DNA of 42,193 bases. Origin: Pseudomonadota bacterium. GTDB lineage: Bacteria > Myxococcota_A > UBA9160 > JADFDR01. Below the pieces are notes generated by a model. The model searched no databases. It saw nothing but the letters and a program-made list of their open reading frames with translations, and was not told where the DNA came from. Made by a program: the position numbers and the translations under genes. Positions 1-7,475 of the stretch are shown piece after piece; within the stretch, counting starts at the first letter, position 1; each line of letters opens with the position of its first letter. The DNA lies in the NCBI GenBank assembly GCA_003353845.1, contig PIVT01000032.1:1-42193 (forward strand), in the 5' to 3' direction.

Positions 1-1349
1 CGCTGCGCGTTCATACAGGTTCGCATATACCATTTATGCAAAAGATGCAGCAGCGATCCCGTCTCTTCGAAACGCAGTGCCGTTGCATTCGGCAAGACGT
101 ACAAGGCCACTTCGGGGCTCGCGCCCAGCTCGACAAGCTTGCGTCGCGCGTCCCATTGCTGTTCGACCGTCTCTTGGAAAATGGCATGGCAAGCAGGGTC
201 ATCTTGAATCAAGCCTGGCTCAATCACATCTACGTGATCGGGAACAGTGCGAGAAAGCATGGGACGTGAGGCTGGCACCATACGGTGTCGCTGGTCTTGC
301 GAGTCCGCCGTATGCGACAGCTTCTTGCGAAAGGTGTAGGTGGCGTGGGAAAGCGTGCGCATCAAAGGTGAATGCGCCGATACATTCATGGTTTCCAAAC
401 GATAGGGATTTTTCGCTGGATCGAGCACGCAAGCAATGGCGTCAGCATCCGCCAACTCCGGCCGGCCCAGTACATTGCGCACGGAATCCGCCAACACCTG
501 GGGAGCGCGTGCGCTGTAATCCACGAGCGCCGCCGTCTTGCCATTCAAGGATGCATCGAAAGCGCGCAAGGCCTCCGCGTTACCCAAGCCCGCTGGTGCA
601 AGTTCATTTTCGTACACGGCCGCAGAATCAATCGGCTCATCACCAATCTTCTCGAAGAACAAGGGGTCTAAGCGTTCCACCTCGGCCACCATCTGGCCAA
701 CCACAGCGCGCGCTTCTTCCGGCACATCCGAAACGGCTACCATGCGTCGCAAGCGATGCAACACCAAACCCGACACCGTGTAAACCATGGCCGTGTGTGC
801 AGCGATGGGAATGACATAGCGCGCGGTTTCAATGGCCTTCTTTTCGGATTCTTTGGCAACACTACGCCCGAAGGCTTTGCTCTGGCGTTCTTTCAGGCGC
901 CAAAGATCTGAGAGCACATCCAAGGTGACACCCGAAAGCCGTTTGGTCAGCTCGGCGTAGGCATCCCAAGCCTGCTGAACGGAGTCGACATACACTTCGC
1001 GTTGCTCAGCCGTGAGTGAAGGCGGCACATAGGCTGCGACTTCTCCCAACTTCACATAGCGTTGGCTCTGCTGCTCGGTGTTGTAAAAAGGGAACGAGTG
1101 GAAGAAGGACCAGACCAACTGACGGGAGATACCTTCCAAGGAAAATTCAAAGGTGGCGTGTTGGAACACCGTGTGGTGTCCACCGCTATACGTGAGCGGG
1201 CCAATGCGATCGCGCTGCCCCTGCGTAATTTCATCCATGTCGATGACCCGCGGCGCGTAACACGTGCGCGCGGCTGCGATGGCATCATCGTAGGGATTGC
1301 GAAACCAATTTCGAAGACGAACCTGCGCTTTTCCATCCAACTTGGACAC
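1..1349 (-). CDS. thyX: Two-domain flavin-dependent thymidylate synthase ThyX (3' end beyond window)
   Basis: Makes dTMP from dUMP with FAD, NADPH and methylene-tetrahydrofolate, in the cytoplasm. An uninterrupted reading frame runs from a GTG at 1347-1349 to the left edge; 449 residues are visible and no stop is reached. The product resembles two ThyX domains in tandem. The N-terminal half has SRQLVWSFFHSF followed by NTEQQSQRYV (about residues 75-99) and ARYVIP (176-181). The C-terminal half has QDQRHRMVPASRP (351-363) and then VLPNATALRF (418-427), followed by the HLLHKWYMRTCMNAQ helix. Neither half carries the exact RHR-x7-S signature of single-domain ThyX, which fits a diverged double-length subfamily. 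A GGAG lies about 13 bases before the GTG, so the start is only moderately supported; an in-frame TTG lies nine bases further in. The gene is divergent from the signalling genes that follow. The family call is confident; catalytic competence of each half is not shown. Confidence 0.88.
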   Translation of the reverse strand, partial: MSKLDGKAQVRLRNWFRNPYDDAIAAARTCYAPRVIDMDEITQGQRDRIGPLTYSGGHHTVFQHATFEFSLEGISRQLVWSFFHSFPFYNTEQQSQRYVKLGEVAAYVPPSLTAEQREVYVDSVQQAWDAYAELTKRLSGVTLDVLSDLWRLKERQSKAFGRSVAKESEKKAIETARYVIPIAAHTAMVYTVSGLVLHRLRRMVAVSDVPEEARAVVGQMVAEVERLDPLFFEKIGDEPIDSAAVYENELAPAGLGNAEALRAFDASLNGKTAALVDYSARAPQVLADSVRNVLGRPELADADAIACVLDPAKNPYRLETMNVSAHSPLMRTLSHATYTFRKKLSHTADSQDQRHRMVPASRPMLSRTVPDHVDVIEPGLIQDDPACHAIFQETVEQQWDARRKLVELGASPEVALYVLPNATALRFEETGSLLHLLHKWYMRTCMNAQ

Positions 1350-1707
1350 TGTTTTCCGTTCACTCCAACTTCAGCTGACCCAGCTGGTTTGCGGTTGTCA
1401 GCCTACTCTAAATCACGCCGCCTCATTGATCTAGCTCTGAAGCTCGAGCTTGCGAAAAGGATCTCAAACTTGCCTGTAGGCAACTGAGTGAGGAAGGGTC
1501 TGGGGCCGAAACCCGAAAAGTGCTTTTCTTTCACGTTTTCTCCTATTTTATGCGAAGCTGGAAGCCAGTGTAAAACCCTATGTTTATCAGGGTAAGCTGC
1601 CTTTTTTATGCCAATACTACCGCTGGCGCTGAAGGCTAAGCGGTTGCACTCTAGTCTGTTGGTCACTTTCGCCGAAAGCGAGGGCTTGCGGCGCGTGATC
1701 TGAGGGG
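1350..1707. other. Divergent intergenic region between thyX and the composite kinase gene
   Basis: A 358-base gap with no convincing gene. It holds a 12-bp perfect palindrome AAGCTCGAGCTT (1440-1451), an inverted repeat TTGCCT-GT-AGGCAA (1470-1483), and a short hairpin with ACCCT/AGGGT arms near 1576-1594. These could be operator or RNA structures for either divergent gene. No promoter with good matches was found by eye. Confidence 0.4.
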
Positions 1708-1713
1708 TTGGGT

Positions 1714-3552
1714 TTGATCTGGATCATCCATCAGCAAGCGAGTGTGCGTCGTGCGCTGCGTCGACTTTGTGGAGTCGATGCCGCCGAGGCTATCTTTGCA
1801 GGGCCCAGCGATCCACAGCTAAAAACCAGTGCCGCGCCCACTCACATCATCATGGGGATCTGTGGCGACTTTGAAGTCGAATTGGACTTTGCCCAAGACA
1901 CCCTGACACGTTTTCCCAAAACCCAGTGGATCATTCTGGCCGATCCGGACGACCTCGAAGAAGCCAGGCGCCTCTTCGACGTCCTGCCGGCGGAATTTCA
2001 ACCCTGGCCGCCGGAACGAAATTCTCTGCTGGCCTACTTGCGATCGTCCTCCCAAAGCGGTGTTGCGCCCCTGTCGGCGCGCATCGCCAACCAACGCTTA
2101 GAGGAACGCTTCTTGCGCTGGTTTGGCGACTTGGAATTGCCCGGCTTGGAGCGCGCACGCGATCCGCGCTGGTGGAGCCTGCCCGTCTTGATCCACGGCG
2201 AACCCGGAACGGGAAGACGCCTCATGGCTCGTGCGCTGCACGAGTTGCAAAGCGAAGCCGTGGGTTCCGCCCTGCTGCAGCTCAACTGCAGGGAACTGGA
2301 CTTGTACGATATTGAATCCTGCCTGCGCGAGGGCTTGGCGCAGCATCCGTTGCGACTCACCATTTGGCTGGACGAGGTCGACGCCTTGGATCCCGCACAG
2401 CAAGAGACGCTGGTGCACTGGATCGAAGACGCGCCCCCCTGGCCTAGCCCCCTGCGCATGCGTTGGATCGCCACCAGTGATGATGTCAGTGCCTATGCGG
2501 CTTCTTGCCGCCTCATCCCGGACCTTCACAATGCCTTGGCGGGGTTGAGCTTGTACTTACCTCCACTGCGCGACAACCCCGAACGCACGGAACGTTTCAT
2601 CAAAGAAACCGTTCGCTGCTTTCGCGAAGAGCACGACCAATCCGAGCGGCAACTCACACCCGACTGCATGACCCGGCTGGAGCAAGATGCCTGGCCCGGC
2701 AACCTGCGTGAATTGGAATCCCTGTTGTTTCGCACCCTGGCCCAGACCGACAAGGATCCCATCGACGCCTCAGACCTTTGCATCGATGGTGATTCCAGCA
2801 ACGCTGTAGCACCACCCCGACCCACAGCAGAACCTAAAACTCCGGCCAAACCCGTGGCGACCGCTGGAGAGTTGCCACCCACTGCATTTCTTCCCGAACC
2901 CGCTTTGCGACGTTTACTCACCGCTCTGATTCATGAAATCGGGAACCCCCTGGTAACCCTGCAAACCTTTGTAGATCTCCTGCCAGCTCGTTTTGAAGAT
3001 CGCAATTTCCGCACACAATTTTCGGAACTCGTGCCCCCCGACACACGACGTATCGCAGCCGTCATCGATCAACTCCGCCGCTTTGGAGCTTTTGCCGCAC
3101 CCCGCCAGGAACCTGTCGATCTCTCCAGCGCCTTTGACACAGTGCTGGAGCAACGCCGCAGCGCCATTCAAGAAAAACGCCTGGTCGTCTTGAAAGATTT
3201 TGAGACCAACCCGATTCGCTGTGCCGGTGACGAAGAGCAATTGCATTTTGCATTCGACGCTGTGCTGCGCACCGTCATCGAACTATTGCCCGAGCGCGGC
3301 CACTTGGACCTCGTTCTAGAGCGTTGCCAAACCGAGAGCGGGCTTGCGGGAGCCTCCGTCGTCCTGCGTTTCCGCGATGCCGAACAGCGCTTGGAACCCG
3401 ACCTGGTCGACGCTCTCTCAGTCACGGATAACACCTTGGCCTTGGTCATTGCGGAGGCCGTCGTAGCTGCCCACGGTGGAAAGACGAAGTGGAAGCGCAG
3501 AGAGGACGGTGAAGCGGTGTTGCAATTCACCTTGCCTCGAATTGAATCCTGA
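1714..3552 (+). CDS. Composite signalling protein: receiver-like + AAA+ + histidine-kinase-like
   Basis: Not a recognised named gene. Reading from the TTG at 1714 (612 aa; GAGGGG lies six bases upstream, favouring it over the TTG at 1708), three parts are visible. Residues about 1-115 look like a receiver fold without an obvious phospho-acceptor pocket. Residues about 125-345 are a sigma-54-activator-type AAA+ domain with Walker A GEPGTGRR (162-169, Arg where Lys is usual), Walker B LTIWLDEVD (215-223) and WPGNLREL (327-334). The segment between the Walker motifs is far too short to hold the GAFTGA loop, so sigma-54 contact is unlikely. After a Pro/Ala-rich linker, residues 395-470 carry a DHp H-box HEIGNPL (His407). 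The C-terminal 130 residues resemble a HATPase domain (IAEAVVAAHGG) but lack a clear N-box Asn and glycine-rich lid. It precedes an NtrC-type regulator on the same strand, so I infer a partner or sensor role. There is no transmembrane segment. Confidence 0.72.
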   Translation: MIWIIHQQASVRRALRRLCGVDAAEAIFAGPSDPQLKTSAAPTHIIMGICGDFEVELDFAQDTLTRFPKTQWIILADPDDLEEARRLFDVLPAEFQPWPPERNSLLAYLRSSSQSGVAPLSARIANQRLEERFLRWFGDLELPGLERARDPRWWSLPVLIHGEPGTGRRLMARALHELQSEAVGSALLQLNCRELDLYDIESCLREGLAQHPLRLTIWLDEVDALDPAQQETLVHWIEDAPPWPSPLRMRWIATSDDVSAYAASCRLIPDLHNALAGLSLYLPPLRDNPERTERFIKETVRCFREEHDQSERQLTPDCMTRLEQDAWPGNLRELESLLFRTLAQTDKDPIDASDLCIDGDSSNAVAPPRPTAEPKTPAKPVATAGELPPTAFLPEPALRRLLTALIHEIGNPLVTLQTFVDLLPARFEDRNFRTQFSELVPPDTRRIAAVIDQLRRFGAFAAPRQEPVDLSSAFDTVLEQRRSAIQEKRLVVLKDFETNPIRCAGDEEQLHFAFDAVLRTVIELLPERGHLDLVLERCQTESGLAGASVVLRFRDAEQRLEPDLVDALSVTDNTLALVIAEAVVAAHGGKTKWKRREDGEAVLQFTLPRIES

Positions 3553-3634
3553 AGCCCCCGTCCCCATGAACATTGTCCATCTCTAATCAAAAGATCCCAC
3601 ACGATTTCCAGGGAACGTGATAATCTGCACGGCT

Positions 3635-5017
3635 ATGAGAAAGGTGTTGGTAGTCGATGATGAAGCTGGCATTCGGGAATCCTTACGGATCCTGCTCAGC
3701 GACATCTGTGAGGTAGTTACGGCGGCGGATGTTCCAACGGGGCTCGAGATGCTTGAGCGCGAGGACCCCGATCTCGTCCTGCTCGACCTCGTCATGCCCC
3801 TGCAAAACGGTCTCGATTTCCTCGGCAGTATGGTGGACCGCCAATGCACCACGCCCGTCATTGTCGTGAGTGCGACGACCACGGTTAGCTTGGCCGTAGA
3901 GGCTATGAAACGCGGGGCAAAAGATTTCCTGACCAAGCCCTTCGAACCCGAAGCCCTGCGCCCCAAAGTCATGCACTACCTCGAACACCGCGCCTTGGAA
4001 AGCGAAGTGAAACGCTTGCGCACTGCTGCGGAACGGCGCACACGATTAGGTGATCTCATTGGTCGCAGCGAACTCATGCAGGAGGTTTTCTGCTCCATTG
4101 AGCGCCTGGCCAAATCACGTGCAAGCGTGTTGATTACCGGGGAAAGTGGCACGGGTAAGGAACTGGTCGCGCGCGCCATTCACGAGCGCAGCCCGCGCGC
4201 CAAAGGTCCTTTTATCGCCTTGAACTGTGCGGCGATTCCCGAAAATTTAATTGAGAGTGAACTCTTTGGACACGAGCGCGGCGCCTTTACCGATGCGCGT
4301 GATCGCCACATCGGGAAATTTGAGGCGGCCACCGGCGGAACGTTGTTCCTGGATGAAATCGGGGAACTCGCACCCAGCGTACAGGCCAAGCTCCTGCGGG
4401 CCTTGCAGGAAAAATGCATTGAGCGTGTAGGCAGTACCGAGAGCATTCATGTCGAAGTGCGAATCCTGGCAGCGACCAACCGTGACCTGGAAGCGGAAAT
4501 TGTCGCCGGCCGCTTCCGTTCGGATCTGTACTACCGCATTCACGTCTTGCCCATCCCGCTTCCCCCGCTGCGCGAACGGCGCGAGGACATTCGGCTCATC
4601 GCCGAGTACCTGTTGGAAAAAGGAAGACAAGAGGAAGGCGTGGGGCCCCTGAGTCTCTCCCGCGGCGCTCTGGCTGCCCTGGAGCGCTATACCTGGCCCG
4701 GAAACGTGCGCGAATTGGCCAATGCCATTGAGCACGGCCGCTCGCTGGCCAACGGGGAGGTGCTCTCCGCCGAGGACTTGCCCGAATCTGTCATCTCGGC
4801 CAGCCGCTTGGAACAACTGCGCGACGAAGTTTGTTCGGGTTCTCTTTCCTTTGACTCCGCCGTTTCGGATTTTGAGCGGAACTTGCTCAAGGAAGCACTG
4901 GACCGCAATCGCTGGAATCAAACCCAGACTTCAGAGCAACTCGGGCTAACCCGCCGATTGCTCAAGATTAAGATGGATCGCTACGGCCTATCCCTCGAAG
5001 GAATGAGCAGCGACTAG
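3635..5017 (+). CDS. NtrC-family sigma-54-dependent response regulator
   Basis: Activates RNA polymerase bearing sigma-54 after phosphorylation. From ATG 3635 the product is 460 aa. Receiver domain 1-120 has the acidic pair D8-D9, phospho-acceptor Asp51 in LVLLDLVMP and Lys101 in KPF. The AAA+ domain has Walker A GESGTGKE (169-176), the sigma-54-contacting loop as GAFTDA (216-221, Asp instead of the usual Gly), Walker B LFLDEIGE (237-244) and WPGNVREL. The C-terminus is a Fis-type helix-turn-helix (about 415-452). A GTG at 3617 would add six residues, with GGGA almost abutting it; neither start has an ideal ribosome-binding site. It lies 82 bases after the composite kinase-like gene, its probable partner. 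The nearby sigma-54 promoter at 5328 is a natural candidate target. The cognate signal is unknown. Confidence 0.92.
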   Translation: MRKVLVVDDEAGIRESLRILLSDICEVVTAADVPTGLEMLEREDPDLVLLDLVMPLQNGLDFLGSMVDRQCTTPVIVVSATTTVSLAVEAMKRGAKDFLTKPFEPEALRPKVMHYLEHRALESEVKRLRTAAERRTRLGDLIGRSELMQEVFCSIERLAKSRASVLITGESGTGKELVARAIHERSPRAKGPFIALNCAAIPENLIESELFGHERGAFTDARDRHIGKFEAATGGTLFLDEIGELAPSVQAKLLRALQEKCIERVGSTESIHVEVRILAATNRDLEAEIVAGRFRSDLYYRIHVLPIPLPPLRERREDIRLIAEYLLEKGRQEEGVGPLSLSRGALAALERYTWPGNVRELANAIEHGRSLANGEVLSAEDLPESVISASRLEQLRDEVCSGSLSFDSAVSDFERNLLKEALDRNRWNQTQTSEQLGLTRRLLKIKMDRYGLSLEGMSSD

Positions 5018-5030
5018 ACCCCTGTCTATT

Positions 5031-5054
5031 CTCGCCCTTGGTCTCGCCCTTGGT
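5031..5054. repeat. 12-bp tandem duplication CTCGCCCTTGGT x2
   Basis: Two perfect adjacent copies, beginning 14 bases after the stop codon of the response regulator gene. One of several short tandem duplications at gene ends in this window. Confidence 0.9.
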
Positions 5055-5136
5055 CCACCCCATCCGACATTCCACCTAGATTTGATCTACTGAGGAATCT
5101 CACTTCCTGAGGCTTACCTTCAAGGGAATGCCTTAC

Positions 5137-5163
5137 CGTACACAGACGTACCATATCGTACAC
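5137..5163. promoter_or_regulatory. Three helically phased CGTAC motifs, candidate enhancer (activator) site
   Basis: CGTACAC (5137), CGTACCA (5147) and CGTACAC (5157) recur at exactly 10-bp spacing, each holding the palindromic core GTAC. They lie roughly 165-190 bp upstream of a sigma-54 -24/-12 element, a typical place for binding sites of NtrC-type activators. The 10-mer CGTACACTCA (5157-5166) occurs again at 5456-5465, just inside the PilZ gene. Activator binding is inferred. Confidence 0.45.
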
Positions 5164-5327
5164 TCATACTTTCTCTTTAAAATCAACGACTTAACTATTC
5201 TTACCTTATATACCGTCCCGTTTGGTACACCTGGAACAGCTTCTCAGGGTTTGCCCATCCCGGACGGTACATGGTTTAACCTTTGTTTCCAGCATGTTAC
5301 CTATCTTGTGTCCCGTTTTTTCACTTC

Positions 5328-5343
5328 TGGCACACCTCTTGCT
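5328..5343 (+). promoter_or_regulatory. Sigma-54 (-24/-12) promoter for the PilZ gene
   Basis: TGGCACACCTCTTGCT matches the sigma-54 consensus TGGCACG-N4-TTGCW at all but one fixed position, and has the obligatory GG-N10-GC spacing (GG 5329-5330, GC 5341-5342). Transcription would start near 5354, about 90 bases before the PilZ start codon. It lies downstream of an NtrC-family regulator gene, which supports the assignment. Confidence 0.75.
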
Positions 5344-5443
5344 CTAGGAACTACGTGGGGGCAAGAACTACTGCGCAAGAGCGCTTGCCCAGTAGGCCAA
5401 TGAGATAAATGACATATATGGGGTTCTATCAGAGGGGTTCTGG

Positions 5444-5890
5444 ATGTTTGCTGTACGTACACTCACTGGGCAGGTTGTACATCGTCAACCAACGCAACTT
5501 AGCTTTGCACTGCTGAATATGGCCGAAGAGCCGGCAGCGCCGTCCTTTCCGCGCCGAGAAGAACGCCAAAGCTCAGTCAAACTTGTGGAATACAGCCCTT
5601 TCCCCCGCGTCTCCATCGGACAGAACCAACGCACCACCTACACCCTGGATGTTTCCGAATCGGGTATGCGCATCGCCACGCACTCAGCTCTACCCCAAGG
5701 CACCCTATTGCACGTGGTCGTGCGTTCCGTGGGGGGCGCCATGATCCAAGATGCCTTGGCCCGCGTCGTCTGGTCGCAGGAAACAGAAATGGGCCAATCC
5801 AGTGCCGGTCTGGAGCTGGTCACCGAAACCATCCGTCCCTTACTCAAAGCGGACTCAGAATTTACCTACCTTGAAAAGCAAGTGGCGTAG
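5444..5890 (+). CDS. PilZ-domain protein (probable c-di-GMP binding)
   Basis: 148 aa, likely cytoplasmic. The PilZ signature is complete: an RxxxR element at R37-R41 (RREER) and, after the first strands, D69-V-S-E-S-G74 matching [D/N]xSxxG. The remainder is the six-stranded PilZ barrel, with about 35 extra residues before the arginine motif. The start ATG has AGAGGGG six bases upstream; an internal ATG at 5519 lacks a ribosome-binding site. PilZ proteins change the behaviour of a partner when c-di-GMP binds; no partner can be named here. Its own sigma-54 promoter and the neighbouring NtrC regulator suggest regulated expression, perhaps linked to motility or surface behaviour. The next gene is tatA/B, which need not be functionally related. 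Confidence 0.85.
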   Translation: MFAVRTLTGQVVHRQPTQLSFALLNMAEEPAAPSFPRREERQSSVKLVEYSPFPRVSIGQNQRTTYTLDVSESGMRIATHSALPQGTLLHVVVRSVGGAMIQDALARVVWSQETEMGQSSAGLELVTETIRPLLKADSEFTYLEKQVA

Positions 5891-5948
5891 CCAAGAACAG
5901 CGCTCTGATCTAGCTTGAGGCCCTTCCGGGAAATCTAGCGAGGTCTAC

Positions 5949-6410
5949 ATGTTCGGCATCGGTCCTACAGAATTAATGGTCATCCTGGCTGTCGCACTGA
6001 TTGTGCTCGGCCCCAAGCGCCTGCCTGAAATCGCACGCAGCCTGGGTAAGGGGTTGGCTGAGTTCAAACGCGCCACCAACGACATCAAGTATCAGATCGA
6101 CAACTCCACGGAGGAGGCCCCTCCCAAGCCGGCGACCCCCAAGCCTCCCTTGGCGGTTGAGAAACCTGGCACCGAGCCAACCAGCGAAACGGATACTTCC
6201 GATACGGGTGCGGTGCCCACGGCGGTGCCCCCCAAGAAGCAGGAGACCATGTGGGACCGACTCGACGCCTCCAAGGCGGTGGAGCAAGAGAAGGTGGCTA
6301 CCACGGAAGAGAGTGACGAGGCGCCCACAAAGACAGAGGAAGCACCCGTAAAAGCCGCGCATCCTGAAGAGCTCTCAGAAGAAACGGAAGAGAAAAGCAG
6401 TGTCGACTGA
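5949..6410 (+). CDS. tatB: Twin-arginine translocase subunit TatA/TatB
   Basis: Membrane component of the Tat pathway for folded proteins. The first 20 residues form one transmembrane helix with the conserved acidic residue ([16 protein letters not shown]), followed by the [13 protein letters not shown] hinge and an amphipathic helix. The remaining roughly 95 residues are a low-complexity acidic and proline-rich tail. The GPKRLPE form and the long tail suggest TatB, but a bifunctional TatA/B cannot be excluded since no second copy is in view. It overlaps tatC by 11 bases, so the two are translationally coupled. At 153 aa it is within the usual TatB range. Confidence 0.88.
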   Translation: MFGIGPTELMVILAVALIVLGPKRLPEIARSLGKGLAEFKRATNDIKYQIDNSTEEAPPKPATPKPPLAVEKPGTEPTSETDTSDTGAVPTAVPPKKQETMWDRLDASKAVEQEKVATTEESDEAPTKTEEAPVKAAHPEELSEETEEKSSVD

Positions 6411-7140
6411 ATCGGACCACGAGCTACCGCTCACGCAGCATTTACGTGAGTTGCGGAATTGCCTGGTCAAGGTGATCGTCGCCTGGATGCTTTGTGCCAT
6501 TTTCGCTTGGTTTTACCGCGAGGAGATCTTTGGTTTTCTCCTTAAACCAGCCATCAGCGCCTTGGGTGCGGAGGATGCCCGGCTGCAAGCCATCAAGCCC
6601 ACCGAAATCTTTTTCACCTATCTGAAGTGCGCGGTCCTGGCGGGCTTCGTCATTTCCATACCCATTATTTTTTGGCAATTCTGGTCCTTCGTGGCACCGG
6701 GCTTGTACAAGCGAGAGAAAAAGTTCATCTTCCCCTTTGTCCTGAGCTCCACACTGCTCTTCGTCGGCGGGGCTGGCTTTGGCTACACCTATGTATTTCC
6801 AATTGCTTTTCAATTCTTCCAGGGCTTTAGCGCCCCCTTTGTCGAGTCGGCTTGGACCATGGGCGAGGTGTTCAGTTTTACCACCCGCATGTTCCTAGCC
6901 TTCGGCATCGCCTTTGAAATGCCCATCGTCGTGGTCTCTCTGGCCATGGTTGGGATCGTAACGCCTAAAAAATTACTGGAATTCTGGCCCTACGCGATTC
7001 TGATCTGCTTCGTCCTCGGCGCTGTCCTGACACCACAGGACCCCTTGAGCCAAGCCATGCTCGCAGTCCCTCTCGTGACCCTGTATTTCATTGGGGTTGG
7101 AGTCAGTTATATAGTGGCCCGCAAGCCTGCTGAAGCCTGA
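6400..7140 (+). CDS. tatC: Twin-arginine translocase subunit TatC
   Basis: Polytopic receptor for twin-arginine signal peptides. 246 aa from a GTG inside the end of the upstream gene. Typical landmarks are [13 protein letters not shown] at the cytoplasmic N-terminus, six predicted membrane helices, the FxxYLK-type segment [28 protein letters not shown], and the conserved LTPQDPLSQ loop near the C-terminus. Forms a Tat operon with the upstream gene. Nothing is unusual in length or motifs. Confidence 0.95.
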   Translation: MSTESDHELPLTQHLRELRNCLVKVIVAWMLCAIFAWFYREEIFGFLLKPAISALGAEDARLQAIKPTEIFFTYLKCAVLAGFVISIPIIFWQFWSFVAPGLYKREKKFIFPFVLSSTLLFVGGAGFGYTYVFPIAFQFFQGFSAPFVESAWTMGEVFSFTTRMFLAFGIAFEMPIVVVSLAMVGIVTPKKLLEFWPYAILICFVLGAVLTPQDPLSQAMLAVPLVTLYFIGVGVSYIVARKPAEA

Positions 7141-7475
7141 AATCGCGCCCCACACAGCCGGGCTGAACAAACCAGCACTCTTTGTCGCAAACCCCAGCGC
7201 ACTTTGGCGCAAACCCCAGCGCACTTTGACGCACAGGCCCGTTTGGGAATGGTTTTTCCGGCCTTTTTCGCCTATACAATGGCGGCCTTTTTTCGCGCGA
7301 CGGCGTGTTTTCGCTTCTGAGCGCTCCCGCTTTCGAACGCCGCCCGAAAAAAGTTCGGAGACACTCCGAAGCTTGCACCTCAACCTGAACCTTGGGCGGG
7401 CCTCGGTTAAATCTCGAAGCCGCATCAGCGATTTTGCGGTTCCAACCACGTTTAAAAACGTAGACAGGAAAAGCA
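7141..7475. other. Leader/promoter region of the frd operon
   Basis: A 335-base gap. It starts with about two 22-bp tandem repeats (7186-7229). A -10-like TATACAAT lies at 7273-7280 with only a weak -35 (TGGTTT at 7250). A 6-bp hairpin TTCGGA-gacac-TCCGAA lies at 7354-7370, and a perfect inverted repeat ACGTTT-AA-AAACGT lies a little upstream of the frdC ribosome-binding site. If the -10 is right the mRNA leader is nearly 190 bases. Confidence 0.4.
7186..7229. repeat. 22-bp tandem repeat, two copies
   Basis: The unit CGCAAACCCCAGCGCACTTT plus two bases is present twice in direct tandem, differing only at the last base. A truncated, slightly diverged copy (GCACTCTTTGT) precedes it. It lies in the gap after tatC. 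Confidence 0.9.

Larger units (their letters stand above)
5018..5443. other. Regulatory intergenic region before the PilZ gene
   Basis: A 426-base gap, noticeably more AT-rich than the flanking genes. It contains a 12-bp tandem duplication (5031-5054), three CGTAC motifs exactly 10 bp apart (5137, 5147, 5157), further GTAC motifs near 5224 and 5266, and a near-consensus sigma-54 promoter (5328-5343). A 91-codon open frame across 5128-5403 shows no protein-like composition and is treated as non-coding. Confidence 0.6.

Noticed and set aside
77-814. Long open frames on the plus strand in the first kilobase
   Set aside because: They are antisense to a well-supported ThyX reading frame on the minus strand and their translations are low-complexity Pro/Arg/His-rich.
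5128-5403. 91-codon open frame in the gap before the PilZ gene
   Set aside because: No ribosome-binding site, no protein-like composition, and it overlaps the sigma-54 promoter and phased repeats.
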